Source: Sphingobium sp. AP50
GTDB taxonomy: Bacteria > Pseudomonadota > Alphaproteobacteria > Sphingomonadales > Sphingomonadaceae
Length of the DNA stretch: 64,000 nt
Assembly (NCBI RefSeq): GCF_900109095.1
Contig: NZ_FNYZ01000008.1
Span: forward strand, 124,001-188,000
Direction: 5' to 3'
In this document: one piece after another, positions 33,013 to 41,582 of the stretch
Layout: every line of letters starts with the position of its first letter
Numbering within the stretch: the stretch's first letter is position 1
Translations under genes and position numbers: made by a program
Notes under the pieces: generated by a model
Seen by the model: only the letters and a program-made list of their open reading frames with translations
Told to the model about the DNA's origin: nothing
Databases searched by the model: none

Positions 33013-34407
33013 TCAACTCGTCGCTTTCGGCCCCAGCGCTTCCCCCATGCGCCGGATCGCCGCAACCTTGGCATGGAGCGGCGCCCAGTCGTCATCCCGG
33101 TCGATCGCGCTCCAGATGGCCTCGACTTCCTCGATATGCATGGAGCAGGGCGCTTCGTCTGACCAATAGGCATGATCGCGCGCGCCGGGTGTCGCGTTAA
33201 AGCTCTGGATCGCTTCCCGGAATGGCGCCCAGGCAGCGTCGTTATAGGCGGCGTCATCCCCCGCCACGCCGCCCCGCCAGTCATGGAAGAAGCGGTCGAT
33301 TGGCGTTGCGCTCGTCACCATGCCGCGCACGGCGGCCTCGATCATCGGGCCGGGTTCCGCGCCCGGCTCCACGCCCAGCCGCCAGCAGAAACGGCGCTGC
33401 ATCGCATCGCCATAGAGGACCGGGAATCGCTCCAGTTGCTCGATCAGGGCAGGCGCCTCGACCAGCGCGCGTAAAGACACCGCCAGTTGCGCGACGTCCC
33501 AATGGATGGCCTCGGCCTGCCGCCCAAAGGCATAAAGGCCATTATGGTCGAAATAGGCGGCGGTGAAATTCGCGTCCCACAGCGGCGTGAAGCGCCACGG
33601 CCCATAGTCGAAACTCTCGCCCGTCACATTGATATTGTCGCTGTTGAGCACTCCATGGACGAAGCCCGCGACCATATAGCTCGCCGCCAGATCAGCGGTA
33701 CGCTCCACCACGCGCCCCAGCAGTTGCGCGGGCGGATTGTCGCCCGGCGCCTCGCCATATAGCCGCGTCAGGGCATAGTCGGTCAGCCGCTCCAACAACA
33801 CTTTGTCGTCATGGAAGGCCGCACGCTGGAAGGTGCCGATGCGGATATGCGAATGGCTCAGCCGCACCATCGCCGCCCCGCGCGTGGGGGAGGGTTCGTC
33901 ATTGCGCTCCAGCGCTTCGCCCGTCTCGATGATGGAGAAGGTCTTCGACGTGTTGACGCCCAGCGCCTCCAGCATCTCGGTCGCCAATATCTCCCGCATG
34001 CCGCCTTTCAGCGTCAGCCGACCATCGCCAAAGCGGCTATAGGGCGTCTGGCCCGATCCCTTGGTCCCCAGATCGAGCAGGCGATCGTCGGCGTCGCGCA
34101 TCTGTGCGAACAGAAACCCGCGTCCGTCGCCGATGTCGGGATTATAGTGACGGAACTGATGGCCATGATAACGCAGCGCCAGCGGCCGGGGCAGGCTGCC
34201 GTCCAGCGGCTGGAAACGGCCGAAATGCGCGATCCATTCCTCGTCGCTCAACCGATCCAGCCCCACCGAAGCGGCTGCCCGGTCATTACGATAGCGCAGG
34301 ATCGTTTGCGGGAAGTCGGCCGCGGCTACGGGATCGCCGATGTCGGGCATCAGCGTGTCGATTTCGGTCGCGGGGCGATAATTGGCGGCTTGCAGCGTCT
34401 GGTTCAT
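33013..34407 (-). CDS. selO: SelO protein adenylyltransferase (pseudokinase AMPylase)
   Basis: SelO/YdiU moves AMP from ATP onto protein Ser, Thr or Tyr and is linked to redox stress. The 464-residue product has the flipped-ATP kinase-like fold. Conserved blocks are LDLGTKGSGQTPYSRFGDGRLT (Lys and the glycine-rich part), the HGVLNSDNINVTGE catalytic-loop Asn, and FDYGPW (the DFG-like Asp). It starts with ATGAACCAG. It is divergent from the alpha/beta hydrolase (start codons 38 bases apart) and precedes astD copy 1 by 50 bases. Confidence 0.95.
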   Translation of the reverse strand: MNQTLQAANYRPATEIDTLMPDIGDPVAAADFPQTILRYRNDRAAASVGLDRLSDEEWIAHFGRFQPLDGSLPRPLALRYHGHQFRHYNPDIGDGRGFLFAQMRDADDRLLDLGTKGSGQTPYSRFGDGRLTLKGGMREILATEMLEALGVNTSKTFSIIETGEALERNDEPSPTRGAAMVRLSHSHIRIGTFQRAAFHDDKVLLERLTDYALTRLYGEAPGDNPPAQLLGRVVERTADLAASYMVAGFVHGVLNSDNINVTGESFDYGPWRFTPLWDANFTAAYFDHNGLYAFGRQAEAIHWDVAQLAVSLRALVEAPALIEQLERFPVLYGDAMQRRFCWRLGVEPGAEPGPMIEAAVRGMVTSATPIDRFFHDWRGGVAGDDAAYNDAAWAPFREAIQSFNATPGARDHAYWSDEAPCSMHIEEVEAIWSAIDRDDDWAPLHAKVAAIRRMGEALGPKATS

Positions 34408-34444
34408 AAGGCGATATGGGGGAAGGTCACCAGAAGGATCAAGC

Positions 34445-35314
34445 TTGAGCGGATATAGCGACGGATATTGGTGGTCTCCTGACGGCCTTCGGCTCCATTA
34501 CCGGGATTATGCCGGCGGAGAGGACGGGCGTCCGCCGCTGCTCTGCCTGCCGGGCCTGACCCGCAATGCGCGCGATTTCGAGCCGCTGGCCGGTCGGCTG
34601 GCGGGCGAATGGCGGCTGATCTGCCCGGACATGCGTGGTCGCGCCGAAAGCGCCTATGCCAAGGATGCGATGACCTATGTCCCGCTGACCTATTTTCAAG
34701 ATATCGGCCGCTTGCTGGCCGACCTTGCCATTACCCGCTTCGTTGCGGTCGGCACCTCGCTGGGCGGCATCATCACCATGTTGATGGCCGCCACGCATAA
34801 GGAATGGCTGGCAGGCGCGGTATTGAACGATGTCGGCCCGGTGCTGGATGAAGGTGGGCTGGCGCGCATCCGCTCCTATGTCGGCGTCGGTCAGTCGCAT
34901 CCCACCTGGGTCCATGCCGCCCGCGCGCTGGCGGAGGCGAATGAAGACGTTTATCCGGGTTATGACCTGGAACAATGGCTGGCCATGGCCAAGCGCCTCT
35001 ATCGCCTGAACAGCGGCGGGCGCGTGGTGCTGGATTATGACATGAAGATCGCCGAACCGATCCGCGCCATGGGCAGCGAAGCGGGCGTCGACATGTGGCC
35101 GGTGGTGCAGGCCTTTCGGGGCATCCCGACCCTGTTGCTGCGCGGCGAACGGTCCGACCTGCTGAGCGAAGCGACGGCGCAGCGCATGATAGGGGACATT
35201 GGCGACACTGTCGAACTGGTCACGGTGCCCAGCGTCGGCCATGCGCCTGCACTGGATGAGCCGGAAAGCGCGGCAGCGATCGACCGGCTGCTGACCCGTG
35301 TCCTCCATGGCTGA
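34445..35314 (+). CDS. Alpha/beta-fold hydrolase
   Basis: A hydrolase of about 289 residues with the alpha/beta fold. The cap is small, the oxyanion region is CLPGLTRNARDFEPLA, the nucleophile elbow is GTSLGGIITML, and the catalytic His is in SVGHAPAL. A TTG at 34445 is chosen as start because AAGGA lies 7 bases before it; an earlier TTG at 34382 would run into selO and has no site. The gene overlaps the downstream glycosyltransferase start. The reaction cannot be told; esterase or epoxide-type chemistry are possible. Confidence 0.83.
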   Translation: MSGYSDGYWWSPDGLRLHYRDYAGGEDGRPPLLCLPGLTRNARDFEPLAGRLAGEWRLICPDMRGRAESAYAKDAMTYVPLTYFQDIGRLLADLAITRFVAVGTSLGGIITMLMAATHKEWLAGAVLNDVGPVLDEGGLARIRSYVGVGQSHPTWVHAARALAEANEDVYPGYDLEQWLAMAKRLYRLNSGGRVVLDYDMKIAEPIRAMGSEAGVDMWPVVQAFRGIPTLLLRGERSDLLSEATAQRMIGDIGDTVELVTVPSVGHAPALDEPESAAAIDRLLTRVLHG

Positions 35315-36452
35315 CATGTCAGGCGGGAAACGGCCCCATATCCTCCATGTCCACGGCAGCTTCACCCTGGGCGGCAAGGAAGCGCGCGCCATCCGGCTGA
35401 TGAACATCTGGGGTGACAAGGCGCGCCATAGCATCGTCAGCGCAGACGTGCAGGCGCTGAGCGCGCGCAGCGCGATCGATCCGGCGATCGATGTGGATTT
35501 TCCCGACGGGCCATCCTTCGCCGGTAAGCCGGGACCGGCGCGCTATCGGGAGATACGGGCTTTCCTCAAGCGCTTCGACCTGATCCTGACCTATAATTGG
35601 GGATCGATGGATGCGGTGATGGCGCATCGGCTGGCGGGCGCTTCGGCTGGCATGCCGCCGCTGATCCATCATGAGGATGGCTTCAACGCGGACGAAGCGA
35701 ATGGCCTCAAGACCAAGCGCAACCTGTTTCGTCGCCTTGCCTTGCAGCGCGCCCATGCGCTGGTCGTGCCCTCGGTGCGGCTGGACGGGATTGCCCGCAC
35801 TGTGTGGAAGCAGTCGACCGAAAAGGTGCATCTGATCCGCAACGGTATCGATGTCGCCCGCTACGCGCAGCCGCCCGCGCCGGATGCGATCCCCGGCCTT
35901 GTCCGCACGCCCGGCAAGCTGCTGGTCGGCACGCTGGCAGGCTTGCGCGCGGTCAAGAATATCCCGCGCCTCGTCCGCGCCGTCGCTGCCCATAAGGAGC
36001 GGCTGCAACTGGTGGTCGTGGGGGAGGGACCCGAACGGGAAGCGATCCTGGCGGAGGCCGCCGCCCATGGCCTGAACGATATCCATATGGCCGGCTTCAT
36101 GGATCGCCCCTGGCGCTTCGTCGGCCTGTTCGATATTTTCGCCCTGTCGTCTGACAGCGAGCAATTTCCGATCTCTCTGGTGGAGGCGATGGCGGCCGGA
36201 GTGCCCGCAGCCTCAATGGACGTGGGCGATGTCGCCAATATGGTCGCGGCCGAAAACCGCCCCTTCGTCGTGCCAGATGAGGCCGGGCTTGCGGCGGCGC
36301 TGGGGACGCTGGCGACAGATGCCGATCTGCGCGCTCGTCTGGGCGCAGCCAATCGCCAGCGGGCGCAGCGCGATTATGCGGAACCGGATATGGTAAACGC
36401 TTATGCACGCCTTTATGGCGAGGCTCTGGCCAGTCCCATGATTTTGCGCTAG
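35307..36452 (+). CDS. GT4-type glycosyltransferase
   Basis: A 381-residue GT-B glycosyltransferase of the GT4 group, using a nucleotide sugar in the cytoplasm to extend a lipid-linked or lipid acceptor. The N-terminal half has HILHVHGSFTLGGKEARA. The C-terminal half has NGIDVARY, GTLAGLRAVKNIPRLV, VVVGEGPER and the donor-site EX7E motif in SEQFPISLVEAMAAG. ATG 35307 overlaps the hydrolase stop by 8 bases; further in-frame starts are GTG 35298 and ATG 35316. Only one transferase is present here, so a full exopolysaccharide cluster is not implied. Confidence 0.88.
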   Translation: MADMSGGKRPHILHVHGSFTLGGKEARAIRLMNIWGDKARHSIVSADVQALSARSAIDPAIDVDFPDGPSFAGKPGPARYREIRAFLKRFDLILTYNWGSMDAVMAHRLAGASAGMPPLIHHEDGFNADEANGLKTKRNLFRRLALQRAHALVVPSVRLDGIARTVWKQSTEKVHLIRNGIDVARYAQPPAPDAIPGLVRTPGKLLVGTLAGLRAVKNIPRLVRAVAAHKERLQLVVVGEGPEREAILAEAAAHGLNDIHMAGFMDRPWRFVGLFDIFALSSDSEQFPISLVEAMAAGVPAASMDVGDVANMVAAENRPFVVPDEAGLAAALGTLATDADLRARLGAANRQRAQRDYAEPDMVNAYARLYGEALASPMILR

Positions 36453-36522
36453 GGCGCGCCAAATTCGTCATAGACAGCCAAAGCTGCTATAGGGTCGCTT
36501 TTTACCCGGTCGAGGGGGCCGG

Positions 36523-37947
36523 GTGCATGTGCAGGAGATGTCGTTGTTCAAGGGGTTGAAGCCCATCGTCTATGGTGGCCGCGAAGTCTGGCCGATAGTC
36601 GAAGGTGGCAAGGGCGTTGCCGTATCCAACCACAGCAGCTCTGGCGCCTGGGCGGCGGCCGGCGGCATCGGCACGGTGTCGGCGGTCAACGCCGACAGCT
36701 ATGACAGTTTCGGCAATGTCATCCCGCAACTCTATCATGGCCGCACCCGCCGTGACCGGCATGAAGAACTGATCGCCTATGCCATCGACGGCGCCGTCGA
36801 GCAGGTGAAGCGCGCGTTCGAAATTGCCGGTGGCAAGGGCGCGATCAACATCAACGTCCTGTGGGAAATGGGCGGCGCGCAGCGGGTTCTGCACGGCGTT
36901 CTGGAAAAGACCCGCGGCATGGTGGCCGGCGTCACCTGCGGCGCGGGCATGCCCTATAAGCTGAGCGAAATCGCCGCTTCCTACAATGTCAGCTATCTGC
37001 CGATCGTTTCCTCCGGCCGCGCCTTCCGCGCGCTGTGGAAGCGCGCCTATAGCAAGGCGTCGGAATGGCTGGCGGCGGTGGTCTATGAAGATCCCTGGCT
37101 GGCGGGCGGTCATAACGGCCTGTCCAACGCCGAAGATCCGCGTGCGCCGCAGGACCCCTATCCCCGCGTGCGCGACCTGCGCGCCACCATGCGCGAAGGC
37201 GGCATTTCGGATGAAGTGCCGATCGTGATGGCGGGCGGCGTCTGGGCGCTCAAGGACTGGAACGACTGGATCGACAATCCGGAACTGGGTTCGATCATGT
37301 TCCAGTTCGGCACCCGTCCGCTGCTGACGCAGGAAAGCCCGATCCCGCAGGGCTGGAAGGACCGGCTGATGCAATTGGAGCCGGGCGATGTGCTTCTGCA
37401 CAAATTCTCGCCCACCGGCTTCTATAGCTCGGCGATCCGCAATCCCTTCCTGCGCTCGCTCGAAGCGCGGTCGGACCGCCAGATCCCGTTCAGCACCGAA
37501 CAGGCGGGCGATCATACCCACCAGCTGGACGTGGGCGTGAAGGGCAAGAATTTCTGGGTGACGCTGGGCGACCTTCAGCGCGCGCGCGAATGGTTCGGCG
37601 CCGGCTTCACGTCGGCGCTCAAGACACCGGACAATACGCTGGTATTCGTCGATGACGCGGAAAAGGCGGAAATCCGCAAGGACCAGACCGATTGCATGGG
37701 CTGCCTGTCGCAGTGCAGCTTTTCCAGTTGGATGGACAGCGAAACCAACTCGACCGGACGTCTGGCCGATCCACGCAGCTTCTGCATCCAGAAGTCGCTT
37801 CAGGAATCGGTCCACGGCGGCGATCTCGACAAAAATCTGTTGTTCGCGGGCCATGCTGCCTATCGGTTCAAGCAGGACCCCTTCTATTCGAACGGGTTCG
37901 TGCCGACCGTGAAGCAGCTGGTCGACCGCATCCTGACCGGCGATTGA
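36523..37947 (+). CDS. Nitronate-monooxygenase-like NAD(P)H-dependent flavin oxidoreductase with C-terminal cysteine cluster
   Basis: A 474-residue flavoprotein of the 2-nitropropane dioxygenase / NMO family. The TIM-barrel FMN domain begins near residue 25 (KGVAVSNHSSSGAWAAAGG) with VTCGAGMPYKLSEI and IVMAGGVWALKDWNDWI in later strands. The C-terminal half is longer than in simple NMOs and carries a cysteine cluster DCMGCLSQC plus a further Cys in SFCIQ, suggesting an Fe-S or disulfide site. Start choices are GTG 36523 (AGGGGG 4 bases upstream), GTG 36529 and ATG 36538; the first is used. DUF2093 follows by 10 bases. The substrate is unknown. Confidence 0.82.
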   Translation: MHVQEMSLFKGLKPIVYGGREVWPIVEGGKGVAVSNHSSSGAWAAAGGIGTVSAVNADSYDSFGNVIPQLYHGRTRRDRHEELIAYAIDGAVEQVKRAFEIAGGKGAININVLWEMGGAQRVLHGVLEKTRGMVAGVTCGAGMPYKLSEIAASYNVSYLPIVSSGRAFRALWKRAYSKASEWLAAVVYEDPWLAGGHNGLSNAEDPRAPQDPYPRVRDLRATMREGGISDEVPIVMAGGVWALKDWNDWIDNPELGSIMFQFGTRPLLTQESPIPQGWKDRLMQLEPGDVLLHKFSPTGFYSSAIRNPFLRSLEARSDRQIPFSTEQAGDHTHQLDVGVKGKNFWVTLGDLQRAREWFGAGFTSALKTPDNTLVFVDDAEKAEIRKDQTDCMGCLSQCSFSSWMDSETNSTGRLADPRSFCIQKSLQESVHGGDLDKNLLFAGHAAYRFKQDPFYSNGFVPTVKQLVDRILTGD

Positions 37948-37957
37948 TGGGGCCGCA

Positions 37958-38167
37958 ATGATCGGGGATATTCAGGGGCTGGCGGTGCTGCACTATGGCG
38001 CTGCCGATTTCGATATCGTGCGGCCGGGGCGTTTCGTGCTCTGCGCCGTTTCGGGCGCACGGATCGATCTGGAAGATCTCAAATATTGGAGTGCCGAGTT
38101 GCAGGAGGCCTATCGTGGGCCGGAAGAGGCGACTCGGTCCATCCTCAAACATCGGGAAACGAACTGA
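37958..38167 (+). CDS. DUF2093 small protein
   Basis: A 69-residue DUF2093 protein, a family limited mainly to Alphaproteobacteria and of unknown function. The central block VRPGRFVLCAVSGARIDLEDLKYWSAELQEAY is diagnostic. The gene starts 10 bases after the flavin oxidoreductase and is probably cotranscribed with it, which may hint at a shared role. Confidence 0.82.
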   Translation: MIGDIQGLAVLHYGAADFDIVRPGRFVLCAVSGARIDLEDLKYWSAELQEAYRGPEEATRSILKHRETN

Positions 38168-38364
38168 TCCGGAGCGATTCGTTCGCGTGCTAACAAAAAT
38201 GCGGCGCACTATCTCTCCAAATAGCCTTTCAAGGGGTCGATAATGTCGGCTTACCTTCGTTTCGGCTCGCTCCGCCGCAACTTTGCTGTTCCGTTGCGGT
38301 AAAAACTGATGTAATCTTTTCCCATAAGCGACAAAGATCGCTCTTGGTGGAAGGATGTTGAGTG

Positions 38365-38454
38365 ATGTCTCGTATTGACGTCTTTGGTGATCGTATCTGC
38401 ATCGTATCGAGCCTGCTGATCGTCGGCTGGTTCCTCTACAGCATCGTGGGCTGA
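38365..38454 (+). CDS. 29-residue single-pass membrane microprotein
   Basis: A tiny reading frame, MSRIDVFGDRICIVSSLLIVG plus WFLYSIVG. It has a charged N-terminus (about 1-10) and one hydrophobic segment (about 11-27) that could span the inner membrane. AAGG lies about 10 bases before the ATG. Its bases are AT-richer than the neighbouring genes. It belongs to no family I recognise. The clean amphipathic-to-hydrophobic layout makes expression plausible. Confidence 0.45.
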   Translation: MSRIDVFGDRICIVSSLLIVGWFLYSIVG

Positions 38455-38727
38455 TCGGCTTTACGGGCTTTCGGTCTGGCCGCTTTTCCCGCGGATTCCG
38501 CCTGGCAGCAGGAATTGGCACGCACCTCTGGCGGGCAAGGTCATCTGTACCTGCCCCCAAGCAAAGCTATTTCGACATTCTCAATTTAATCGCTAGATAA
38601 AGTGGCGAGCTTAGCGCTCCGCGGCTTTTGAAGGATGTCAGCTTGCTCCGCGTCACCAACGGCTAAAGCGCACGGTGCCGAAGCGACCACGCCAGGTTTC
38701 GTGTTCCCTTGCTTGAAGGAGAAGACG

Positions 38728-38889
38728 ATGACCCGCACGACCACACGCGCCCGCCTGCAACGCCATGCCCAGTCGGCGCAGCATATCTATATCCCACACA
38801 GCAGTTGGACTCGCGCCGATCACAAGGTGGCTGCCGCGACGCCCGCGCCTATCGCTGCGGACGACTTCTGGGCGCGGCTGGGGCTGTAG
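38728..38889 (+). CDS. 53-residue hypothetical protein
   Basis: A small basic protein, starting MTRTTTRARLQRHAQSAQHI and ending FWARLGL. An excellent ribosome binding site (AAGGAG, 6 bases before ATG 38728) supports real translation. No domain is recognised. The sequence is polar with many Arg, His and Ala and no signal peptide. It lies in an AT-richer pocket between DUF2093 and the hypothetical gene at 38910, with which it is convergent. Confidence 0.55.
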   Translation: MTRTTTRARLQRHAQSAQHIYIPHSSWTRADHKVAAATPAPIAADDFWARLGL

Positions 38890-38909
38890 ATTACGTCCGC
38901 GATGGCTTT

Positions 38910-39245
38910 CTACAGATAGTTCATTGCCATGTTTTCGGCTTGATAACCGTAGATGCGAAAACCTTCTGCTGTTTCCTCACCGGGTACATGGATGGCCTGC
39001 AAGATTTCGCGAACGGCTTTGCGCTTGGTATCGTCTGTAACGAGAATGTCGAGGTAGGAAATGCAATTGTAGCCGCCGATACGGAAATGGTAATACCAGT
39101 CTGCATCCGGCTCTGACTGATAGCCTTCGGTTGAAACCGTGCGCCATTTGCAGGGGAAGGGTAGCTCATGCATGGCAAGCCTGATTTCGTCCCACTTGGT
39201 GTCGTTCATGACGGAAGTGGGTTTGCTTTTCTGTCTATCGGCCAT
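38910..39245 (-). CDS. DUF6678-like hypothetical protein
   Basis: A 111-residue soluble protein with many aromatic residues (DADWYYHFRIGGYNCISYLDI, IYGYQAENMAMNYL). It resembles DUF6678-type small proteins, judged from memory of that family. The base composition is clearly AT-richer than the rest of the window, suggesting recent acquisition. It follows purU by 5 bases on the same strand, so it may have been inserted behind purU and share its transcript. A second start at 39209 (MNDTKWDE) is possible. Function unknown. Confidence 0.6.
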   Translation of the reverse strand: MADRQKSKPTSVMNDTKWDEIRLAMHELPFPCKWRTVSTEGYQSEPDADWYYHFRIGGYNCISYLDILVTDDTKRKAVREILQAIHVPGEETAEGFRIYGYQAENMAMNYL

Positions 39246-39250
39246 GTCGA

Positions 39251-40129
39251 TTACCGGAACACCACCGTCTTGCCGCCATTGATCAGCACGCGCCGGTCGG
39301 CGATCCAGGCGACCGCGCGGGCCAGCACCTGCGCCTCGATATCGCGGCCGATGCGGATCATGTCGTCGGCGGTGGCGCGATGGTCGACGCGCTCGACCGC
39401 CTGTTCTATGATCGGCCCTTCGTCCAGATCGGCAGTCACGAAATGGGCGGTCGCGCCGATCAGTTTCACGCCGCGCTCATGGGCGCGGTGATAGGGGCGG
39501 GCGCCCTTGAAGCCGGGCAGGAAACTGTGATGGATGTTGATGCAGCGCCCGGCCATCCGCGCGACCAGTTCCTCTGACAGTATCTGCATATAGCGGGCGA
39601 GGATCAGATAGTCGGACCGGCTGCGGTCGAAGATATCGAGCAGTGCGGCCTCCTGCGCCGCCTTGTCGCCATTGGCGGGCAGTTCATGATAGGGGATGCC
39701 ATGCCATTCGGTGATGCGGCGCATGTCGGGATGGTTGGACACCACGCCCATGATATCGACCGCCAGCATGCCCGTCTGCCAGCGGTGGAGCAGGTCGGCC
39801 AGGCAATGCGATCCCTTCGACACCGCGATCAGCATGCGCGGGCGATGGCTGGCGGCGGTCAGAGACCAGTCCATCGCAAATTCTTCGCCAATGCTCGCGA
39901 AATCGGCGCGCAGGCCATCGGTGTCGTGCATCCGGTCATCGGTGGCTTCGAATGCGACGCGCATGAAGAACAGGTCGGCTTCCCGGTCGGCATATTGCTG
40001 GCTGTCGGTGATAAAGCCGCCGCGTGTCGCCAGAAATTGGCTGACCGCTGCGACGATGCCGACGCGATCGGCACAGACCAAGGTCAGAACCCAGGATGGA
40101 ATGACAGGGTTGGATACAGGATTGGACAA
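39251..40129 (-). CDS. purU: Formyltetrahydrofolate deformylase
   Basis: PurU hydrolyses 10-formyltetrahydrofolate to formate and tetrahydrofolate, balancing one-carbon pools. The 292-residue protein has an N-terminal ACT domain (about 12-85, LVCADRVGIVAAVSQFLATRGG). The formyltransferase-like catalytic domain follows, with IHHSFLPGFKGARPYHRAHERGVKLIGATAHFV carrying the Asn/His/Asp site. TTG start at 40129 with GGAGGGG 4-5 bases upstream. The two flanking genes run on the same strand. Confidence 0.95.
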   Translation of the reverse strand: MSNPVSNPVIPSWVLTLVCADRVGIVAAVSQFLATRGGFITDSQQYADREADLFFMRVAFEATDDRMHDTDGLRADFASIGEEFAMDWSLTAASHRPRMLIAVSKGSHCLADLLHRWQTGMLAVDIMGVVSNHPDMRRITEWHGIPYHELPANGDKAAQEAALLDIFDRSRSDYLILARYMQILSEELVARMAGRCINIHHSFLPGFKGARPYHRAHERGVKLIGATAHFVTADLDEGPIIEQAVERVDHRATADDMIRIGRDIEAQVLARAVAWIADRRVLINGGKTVVFR

Positions 40130-40172
40130 GGGGCCCCTCCGATAAGGATGGCAAGCCGTTGCCCTAATGGCT

Positions 40173-41582
40173 TTAGCTGTTCAAGCCGTTAACTGGCACC
40201 GCCACCACGCCATCCGCCTCGAAACTGGCAATGGGATAGGCGCAATAGTCGGCCGCATAATAGGCGCTGGGCCGGTGATTGCCCGATGCGCCCAGACCAC
40301 CGAAGGGCATATTGCCCGCAGCGCCTGTGGTCGGCCGGTTGCGATTGACCACGCCGGCCCGGCTTTCCTCCACCACGCGCTGCCACAGCGCTTCGTCCTG
40401 CGAGATCAGGCCCGCCGACAGGCCGAAGCTGGTGGCATTGGCGGCCGCGATCGCCGCATCGAAATCCGGCACCCGGATGATCGACAGCACGGGAGCAAAA
40501 ATCTCTGCATCCGGCGCTTCCATGCCGGTCATGTCCAGCAGGGCAGGGGTGACGAAGGCGGCGCTGCGACCATTGATGCCGTTGAACGGGCGGATGACCT
40601 TCGCACCATGGGCGATCAGGTCGCTGACGGCGCGGTGGGATGCGGCAGCGGCCTGATCCGACACCAGCGGCCCCATGAAGGCCTCGCCCGGTTCGTTCCA
40701 GGCGGCGATGGGAAGCTGTGCGGCCAGTGCGGCGGTCGCCTCCACGATGGCATCGCCGGTCGCGCCTTCCGGCACGATCAGCCGCCGCGCGCAGGAACAG
40801 CGCTGGCCGGTGGTGATGAAGGCCGAATTGACGATGATCGACGCGGCGGCTTTGGGACTGTCCCAGGCGATCAGCGGATTATTGCCGCCCAGTTCCAGCG
40901 CCATGATGACATGCGGCCGGTCGACCAGCGCACGTCGCAACGCCGCGCCGGCGCCCGCCGATCCGGTGAAAAGCAGCCCGTCAATATCGCCCGCTACCAG
41001 GGCTTCGCCGGTCGATCGTCCGCCCTGCACCACGGTCAGCAACCCTTCGGGCAGGCCTGCGGCGGCCCAGGCATCGGCCATTGCCGCGCCAGTGGCCGGG
41101 GTGATCTCGGAAGGCTTGAACACGACGGCATTGCCCGCGATCAGCGCCGGAACGATATGGCCGTTGGGCAGATGGCCGGGGAAATTATAGGGGCCGAGCA
41201 CCGCCATCACGCCATGACCACGATGGCGCAGCACCGCCCGGCCAAAGGGCATGTCGGCTGCGCGCTCACCGGTGCGTTCGCCATGCGCCTTGATCGACAC
41301 ATCGACCTTGGCGATCATCGATCCGATTTCGGCGTCGCTTTCCCAGAGCAGCTTGCCCGTCTCGCGCGAGATGAGTTCGGCCAGCGCGGCCCGCCGTTCG
41401 CCCAGCACCTGCGCGTAGCGGCGGGCGATGGCGATGCGATCGTCCACCGGCAATGCGCGCCAGCCGGGCAGGGCGGCGTGGGCGCGGGCGATAGCGCGAT
41501 GGCATTCTTCCGCGCCCGCGACCGGCCCTTCCCAGACCAGTTCGCGCGACGCCGGGTCGAAGGACTGTAACATGGCGCTCAC
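40173..41582 (-). CDS. astD: AstD-like aldehyde dehydrogenase (copy 2), coupled to DUF1338 dioxygenase
   Basis: A 469-residue aldehyde dehydrogenase closely related in layout to copy 1: VLGPYNFPGHLPNGHIVPALIAG, catalytic Glu in LELGGNNPL, catalytic Cys in TGQRCSCARR, and the C-terminal block SAYYAADYCAYP. Its GTG start overlaps the stop of the upstream DUF1338 gene (GTGA), so the two proteins are made together. Family naming suggests succinylglutamate semialdehyde. The pairing with a 2-oxoadipate-type dioxygenase makes a semialdehyde of lysine or 2-aminoadipate breakdown at least as likely. I leave the substrate open. Confidence 0.8.
   Translation of the reverse strand: MSAMLQSFDPASRELVWEGPVAGAEECHRAIARAHAALPGWRALPVDDRIAIARRYAQVLGERRAALAELISRETGKLLWESDAEIGSMIAKVDVSIKAHGERTGERAADMPFGRAVLRHRGHGVMAVLGPYNFPGHLPNGHIVPALIAGNAVVFKPSEITPATGAAMADAWAAAGLPEGLLTVVQGGRSTGEALVAGDIDGLLFTGSAGAGAALRRALVDRPHVIMALELGGNNPLIAWDSPKAAASIIVNSAFITTGQRCSCARRLIVPEGATGDAIVEATAALAAQLPIAAWNEPGEAFMGPLVSDQAAAASHRAVSDLIAHGAKVIRPFNGINGRSAAFVTPALLDMTGMEAPDAEIFAPVLSIIRVPDFDAAIAAANATSFGLSAGLISQDEALWQRVVEESRAGVVNRNRPTTGAAGNMPFGGLGASGNHRPSAYYAADYCAYPIASFEADGVVAVPVNGLNS

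Noticed and set aside
31499-33169. 556-residue open frame opposite astD copy 1
   Set aside because: Antisense shadow of a well-conserved aldehyde dehydrogenase.
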